A stretch of 64,000 nucleotides of DNA from DAIDKA01 sp036267975 (GTDB taxonomy: Bacteria; Pseudomonadota; Gammaproteobacteria; Steroidobacterales; Steroidobacteraceae): contig DATAVA010000007.1 in the NCBI GenBank assembly GCA_036267975.1, positions 1 through 64,000 of the forward strand. The letters are read 5' to 3'. The notes beneath the pieces were generated by a model, which was not told the origin of the DNA, ran no database searches, and worked only from the letters and a program-made list of their open reading frames with translations. Shown piece after piece: positions 60,793 to 64,000 of this stretch; positions within the stretch are counted from its first letter, which is position 1; each line of letters starts with the position of its first letter. The position numbers and the translations under genes were made by a program.

Positions 60793-61565
60793 AGACTGGT
60801 GAACACCCGCCGTGAGCCCACCGCAACTTCGGTCAGCGGCGTCTGGTACAGCTGGCTCAGGGCCGGCGCATTGAGGACCTGCGCAGCCGGCCCCGCGAGC
60901 CAGTTGCCATCGCCGTACAGCAGCACGGCCGAGTCCGCGAACCGCGCGGCCAGCGTCGGGTCATGCAGGATCGCGATGACGGTACGCCCGCGGGTCGCCT
61001 CTTCCTTGAACAGCCCGAGCACCGCCAGCTGCTGGTGGGGATCGAGGTGATTCGAGGGCTCATCCAGCAAGAAGACCTGGGGGTCCTGGGTCAGCAAGGC
61101 CGCCATCGCGCAGCGGCGTTGCTCACCTCCCGACAAGGTTTGCAGGTTGCGATCCTCAAATCCCGACAGCCCCACCCTGCCCAGGGCCGCGATGGCCAGC
61201 CGCCGATCCGCAGGGCCTTCGCGTTCGAGCAACGACAGATGCGGATGCCGGCCGATCAGCAGCGACTCCATCACGGTGCTGGTGAAGCCGTCCTCGAGAT
61301 CCTGGGTGAGCAGGCCGAGGCGCCGCGCGACGTGGCGGCGGGAGAGCTGTGTGAGCCGCTGGCCCTCAAGGTCCACCACACCGGCCAACGGTGCGCGCAG
61401 CCCGGCGAGGGTATGGACGGTGAGGGATTTGCCGCAGCCGTTGCGGCCGAGAATGGCCACGAATTCACCCGGCGCGAAACTCACATTCAGGCCGCTGACG
61501 AGGCGGCGCTCACCGGCGCTGATGCTCAGGTCCCGGGCCTGGAGGGAGGCGCCGGCGGGATTCAA
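60789..61565 (-). CDS. ABC transporter ATP-binding protein, iron-chelate/B12 type
   Basis: A 258-residue ATPase. Walker A GRNGCGKS, signature LSGGEQRR, Walker B VFLLDEPSNHLD and the switch His in ILHD are intact. It resembles FepC/BtuD/FecE-type subunits. No permease or binding protein gene is adjacent, so its transporter is unclear. The TTG at 61565 overlaps the pdxH stop as TTGA, so it is coupled to pdxH; a longer in-frame start at 61640 is less likely. Confidence 0.85.
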   Translation of the reverse strand: MNPAGASLQARDLSISAGERRLVSGLNVSFAPGEFVAILGRNGCGKSLTVHTLAGLRAPLAGVVDLEGQRLTQLSRRHVARRLGLLTQDLEDGFTSTVMESLLIGRHPHLSLLEREGPADRRLAIAALGRVGLSGFEDRNLQTLSGGEQRRCAMAALLTQDPQVFLLDEPSNHLDPHQQLAVLGLFKEEATRGRTVIAILHDPTLAARFADSAVLLYGDGNWLAGPAAQVLNAPALSQLYQTPLTEVAVGSRRVFTSL

Positions 61566-62215
61566 GGCTGCAGTCGGGTGACCGACCACGGTCCGGGCTG
61601 CATGTTGCCATCCGGGCCGCGTCCCAGGGTGCGGGTCCAACGGGCCCGATCATGGACGCGGGCCTCGCCCTCGACCCACAGCTCGACGGCCTCGGCCCAC
61701 AGCCGATAGCCGCCCCAGAAACTGGGCCTCGGCACATCGCCGGTGGCGAAGCGCGCGGTGGCCTCCTTGACCTGTGCCATCAGGGCCTCGCGGGAGCCGA
61801 CCGGGCGGCTTTGCGCACTGGCCCAGGCGCCGATCCGGCTCTCGCGGGCGCGGGAGGCAAAATAGGCCTCGCTGTCGGCGACCGGCGCCGTCTCGACCAG
61901 ACCTTCGATCCGCACCTGGCGGTGCATGTGATCCCAGTGCAGCACCGCCGCAGCGCGCGGATTGGTCGCCAGTTCCAGCCCCTTGCGCGACTGGAAATTG
62001 GTATAGAACACGACATAACCGGGCACGCCCACCACGTCCTTGCACAGCACAATGCGCGCCGCCGGCCAGCCCTCGAGTGTGGCCGTGGCCAGAGTCATGG
62101 CATTCGGATTGGGCTGCAGACGCCGCCGCCAGGCCTCGGCAAGCCATTCGCTGGCCAGCAGCAGGGGCTGCGCGGGCAGCGGATTGCCCAGGATCTCGGT
62201 AGGAAGTTCGCCCAT
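61562..62215 (-). CDS. pdxH: Pyridoxamine/pyridoxine 5'-phosphate oxidase
   Basis: A 217-residue FMN enzyme. NAMTLATATLEGWPAARIVLCK is the FMN-binding N-terminus, FYTNFQSRKGLELATNPRAAAVLHW is typical, and the C-terminal part WVEGEARVHDRARWTR contains the PdxH signature (RxHxR). It makes PLP, which fits with yggS, bioA and other PLP enzymes in the genome. The 62215 start is standard for the family. Confidence 0.94.
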   Translation of the reverse strand: MGELPTEILGNPLPAQPLLLASEWLAEAWRRRLQPNPNAMTLATATLEGWPAARIVLCKDVVGVPGYVVFYTNFQSRKGLELATNPRAAAVLHWDHMHRQVRIEGLVETAPVADSEAYFASRARESRIGAWASAQSRPVGSREALMAQVKEATARFATGDVPRPSFWGGYRLWAEAVELWVEGEARVHDRARWTRTLGRGPDGNMQPGPWSVTRLQP

Positions 62216-62302
62216 GCCGCAATGGTAAGCCGTCCGCGGGGTGCTTGCAGCGCCGGCGCGGGCCCCTGTACAAGAGGGGATACCGAAACGACAAGCCAGA
62301 CC

Positions 62303-63430
62303 ATGACCCGACCAGAAGTGACACTTGATGAACTGCGCCGCGGCCTGAACGACCTGGACCGCCAGCTGCTGACCATGGTGGCCGAGCGCCAGCGCGTGAG
62401 CCGCGAAGTGGCCCGCGTCAAACGCGATACCGGCTATCCGACCCGCGACTATGAGCGCGAGCGCACCGTGATCCTGGGCGCGCGCCATGCCGCCGGGGAG
62501 CTGGGGGTGTCGCCTGATCTGGCCGAAAACCTCATGCGCATGCTGATCCGCTCCTCGCTGACGACCCAGGAACAGATCAGTGTCGCGACCCAGGGCACCG
62601 GTTCGGGCCACCGTGCGCTGGTCATCGGCGGCAGCGGCAAGATGGGCCGCTGGTTCGTCGACTTCCTCGCCTCGCAGCGTTTTACGGTGGATGTATTCGA
62701 TCCGGCCGGGGCACCACCCGGGTTTACGGCCCTCCCGGACTGGCACAAAGCTGACCTTGCGGTCTACGACTACATCGTGGTCGCGACCCCGCTGGGCGCA
62801 ACCGGCGGCATCCTCAAAGAGCTCGCACTGCTGCGTCCACCGGGCATCATTTTTGACCTCGGTTCATTGAAATCACCGCTGCGCGCGGGGCTGCAGGCGT
62901 TGAAGGCGCATGGCTGCCAGGTGACCTCCATTCATCCAATGTTCGGTCCGGACACCGAACTGCTGTCGGGCCGCCACGTGGTGTTCGTGGATCTGGGCTG
63001 TCCGGTCGCACTGCAGAAGGTGCGCGAGCTGTTCGCCGCGACCATGGTTGAACAGGTCGTGACGAGTCTGGACGAGCACGACCGCCTGACAGCCTATATT
63101 CTCGGCCTATCGCATGCCCTCAACATTGCGTTCTTCACGGTACTGGCCAACAGCGGCGAGGCCGCGCCGCGGCTGGCCGAAATGTCGAGTACCACGTTTG
63201 ATTCGCAGCTGGACGTGGCCACGCGCGTGGCGCAGGAGAGTCCGGAACTTTATTATGAGATACAAAGTCTCAATGATTATGGCGCCGAACCGCTTGCGGC
63301 ACTGGCGCGGGCGGTCGAGAGCATCCGTACCGCCGTGCTGTCCCAGGATCATGATGCCTTCGTCGCCTTGATGAACCGCGGTCGCGAGTACCTCGAAGAC
63401 CGACGCAGCGTCACCGAGAAGCGGGCCTGA
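62303..63430 (+). CDS. tyrA: Bifunctional chorismate mutase/prephenate dehydrogenase
   Basis: A 375-residue T-protein. The N-terminal AroQ mutase (LDELRRGLNDLDRQLLTMVAERQRVSREVARVK) is at residues 6-90. The dehydrogenase begins at LVIGGSGKMGRWFVDFLASQRF and carries SIHPMFGPDT and a catalytic His in GLSHALNIAFF. It makes 4-hydroxyphenylpyruvate for tyrosine. Divergent from pdxH. Confidence 0.95.
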   Translation: MTRPEVTLDELRRGLNDLDRQLLTMVAERQRVSREVARVKRDTGYPTRDYERERTVILGARHAAGELGVSPDLAENLMRMLIRSSLTTQEQISVATQGTGSGHRALVIGGSGKMGRWFVDFLASQRFTVDVFDPAGAPPGFTALPDWHKADLAVYDYIVVATPLGATGGILKELALLRPPGIIFDLGSLKSPLRAGLQALKAHGCQVTSIHPMFGPDTELLSGRHVVFVDLGCPVALQKVRELFAATMVEQVVTSLDEHDRLTAYILGLSHALNIAFFTVLANSGEAAPRLAEMSSTTFDSQLDVATRVAQESPELYYEIQSLNDYGAEPLAALARAVESIRTAVLSQDHDAFVALMNRGREYLEDRRSVTEKRA

Positions 63431-63447
63431 CCGGGAGCGCAAGTCCA

Positions 63448-64000
63448 ATGTCGAAGGCCTTGGCCGGGAATACACCAGGAAGTCAGGACCGCGAGCGCCT
63501 GGAGCTTCTGGAACGCCAGAATCGCGAGCTGGTGGCGCGCCTCGCCGAGGTGACGGCCGCCGCCGCGCTCAATGATGAAGTGCGTCGCAAGACGCAGGAG
63601 CGCGAAGTGGTGCTGCTGCAGACCAGCTCACTGTCGCAGCTGATCGACCTGCTGCAATCCGGGCTGCGCAAGTCGTTTCACCTCGACGCCGTGTCGTTGA
63701 TCCTGCTCGATCCCCACCACGAGATGCGTCATCTGCTCATCGGCGAGTCGGCCTCGACCGGCACCCGCGGTGTGCAGTTCGTTGATTCGATGTTTGCGGT
63801 GGCACCGCAGCTGGCGAGCCTCGAACGCCCCTGGTTCGGGCCGTTCAAGGAGGCCGAATTCGCCCTGATGATGCCGCAGGCACGGCCCGTCGCAAGCGTC
63901 GCACTCGTGCCGCTGCGGCGCGGCGAGCAACTCGATGGCGTGCTGGTGTTCGGGTCGCGCGACCCCGCGCGCTTCACGGCGGAACTGGCCAGCGATTACA
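63448..64000 (+). CDS. GAF-domain-like protein, 3' end beyond the window
   Basis: The frame from the ATG at 63448 stays open to the window end (184 codons seen). A charged N-terminal coiled coil (RERLELLERQNRELVARLAEV, residues about 15-60) is followed by a GAF/DUF484-like domain (LDAVSLILLDPHHEMRHLLIG, ASVALVPLRRGEQLDGVLVFGS). Such domains often precede a GGDEF domain, but the C-terminus is not visible. It starts 18 bases after tyrA and may be co-transcribed. Confidence 0.7.
   Translation, partial: MSKALAGNTPGSQDRERLELLERQNRELVARLAEVTAAAALNDEVRRKTQEREVVLLQTSSLSQLIDLLQSGLRKSFHLDAVSLILLDPHHEMRHLLIGESASTGTRGVQFVDSMFAVAPQLASLERPWFGPFKEAEFALMMPQARPVASVALVPLRRGEQLDGVLVFGSRDPARFTAELASDY

Overview
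The window is high-GC DNA from a gammaproteobacterium, probably of the Xanthomonadales/Steroidobacterales type. I infer this from gene content and order: gshB followed by a pilGHIJ-chpA chemosensory cluster, pilT-pilU, yggS-proC-yggT, and pyrB-yqgF-yqgE-tonB-gshB. No rRNA or tRNA gene was found, so the assignment is only approximate.

Bases 1 to about 9,210 are the distal part of a chromosomal integron cassette array. Twelve complete attC sites (84, 85 or 108 bp), the right end of a thirteenth at base 1 and a decayed one at 9102 separate small plus-strand cassettes. These carry a BrnT/BrnA and a HigB/HigA-like toxin-antitoxin pair, a DUF1272 zinc protein, a PIN/NYN-like nuclease, a SUKH (SMI1/KNR4) protein, and several small membrane or unknown proteins. 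The integrase gene is not in the window and should lie to the left. A 2,650-bp IS21-family element (istA/istB, 5243-7892) sits inside the SUKH cassette with a 5-bp target duplication.

Bases 9,280-16,080 hold acetyltransferases, a monooxygenase-like ABM protein, secreted unknowns, an M24 peptidase, a methyltransferase and a DapF homologue in which both catalytic cysteines are serine. Bases 16,086-20,642 form a divergent locus: secreted truncated haemoglobin, cupredoxin-like protein and GGDEF/EAL protein on one side, a DUF3034 protein on the other. Next come an aldo/keto reductase, a ParB-like protein and an Atl-type alkyltransferase-like protein. A degraded nitrate-assimilation locus follows: a frameshifted NIT-ANTAR regulator facing a NirD/NasA chimera. 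A structured small RNA on the minus strand is likely at about 27,000-27,180.

Bases 27,436-46,267 are mostly housekeeping: MltD-like transglycosylase, L,D-transpeptidase, PpnN nucleosidase, a ParA-like ATPase, HtpG, an HU-like protein, YggT, ProC, YggS, PilT plus two PilU-like ATPases, PyrB, YqgF, YqgE, TonB and GshB. Bases 46,463-55,331 are the type IV pilus chemosensory operon pilG-pilH-pilI-pilJ-chpA-chpC, whose output would act on the PilT/PilU motors encoded 4 kb upstream. The window closes with DsbB, RsmE, BioA, AmpD, an ATP:cob(I)alamin adenosyltransferase, an IMPase-family phosphatase, an ABC ATPase, PdxH, TyrA and the start of a GAF-like protein cut by the window end.
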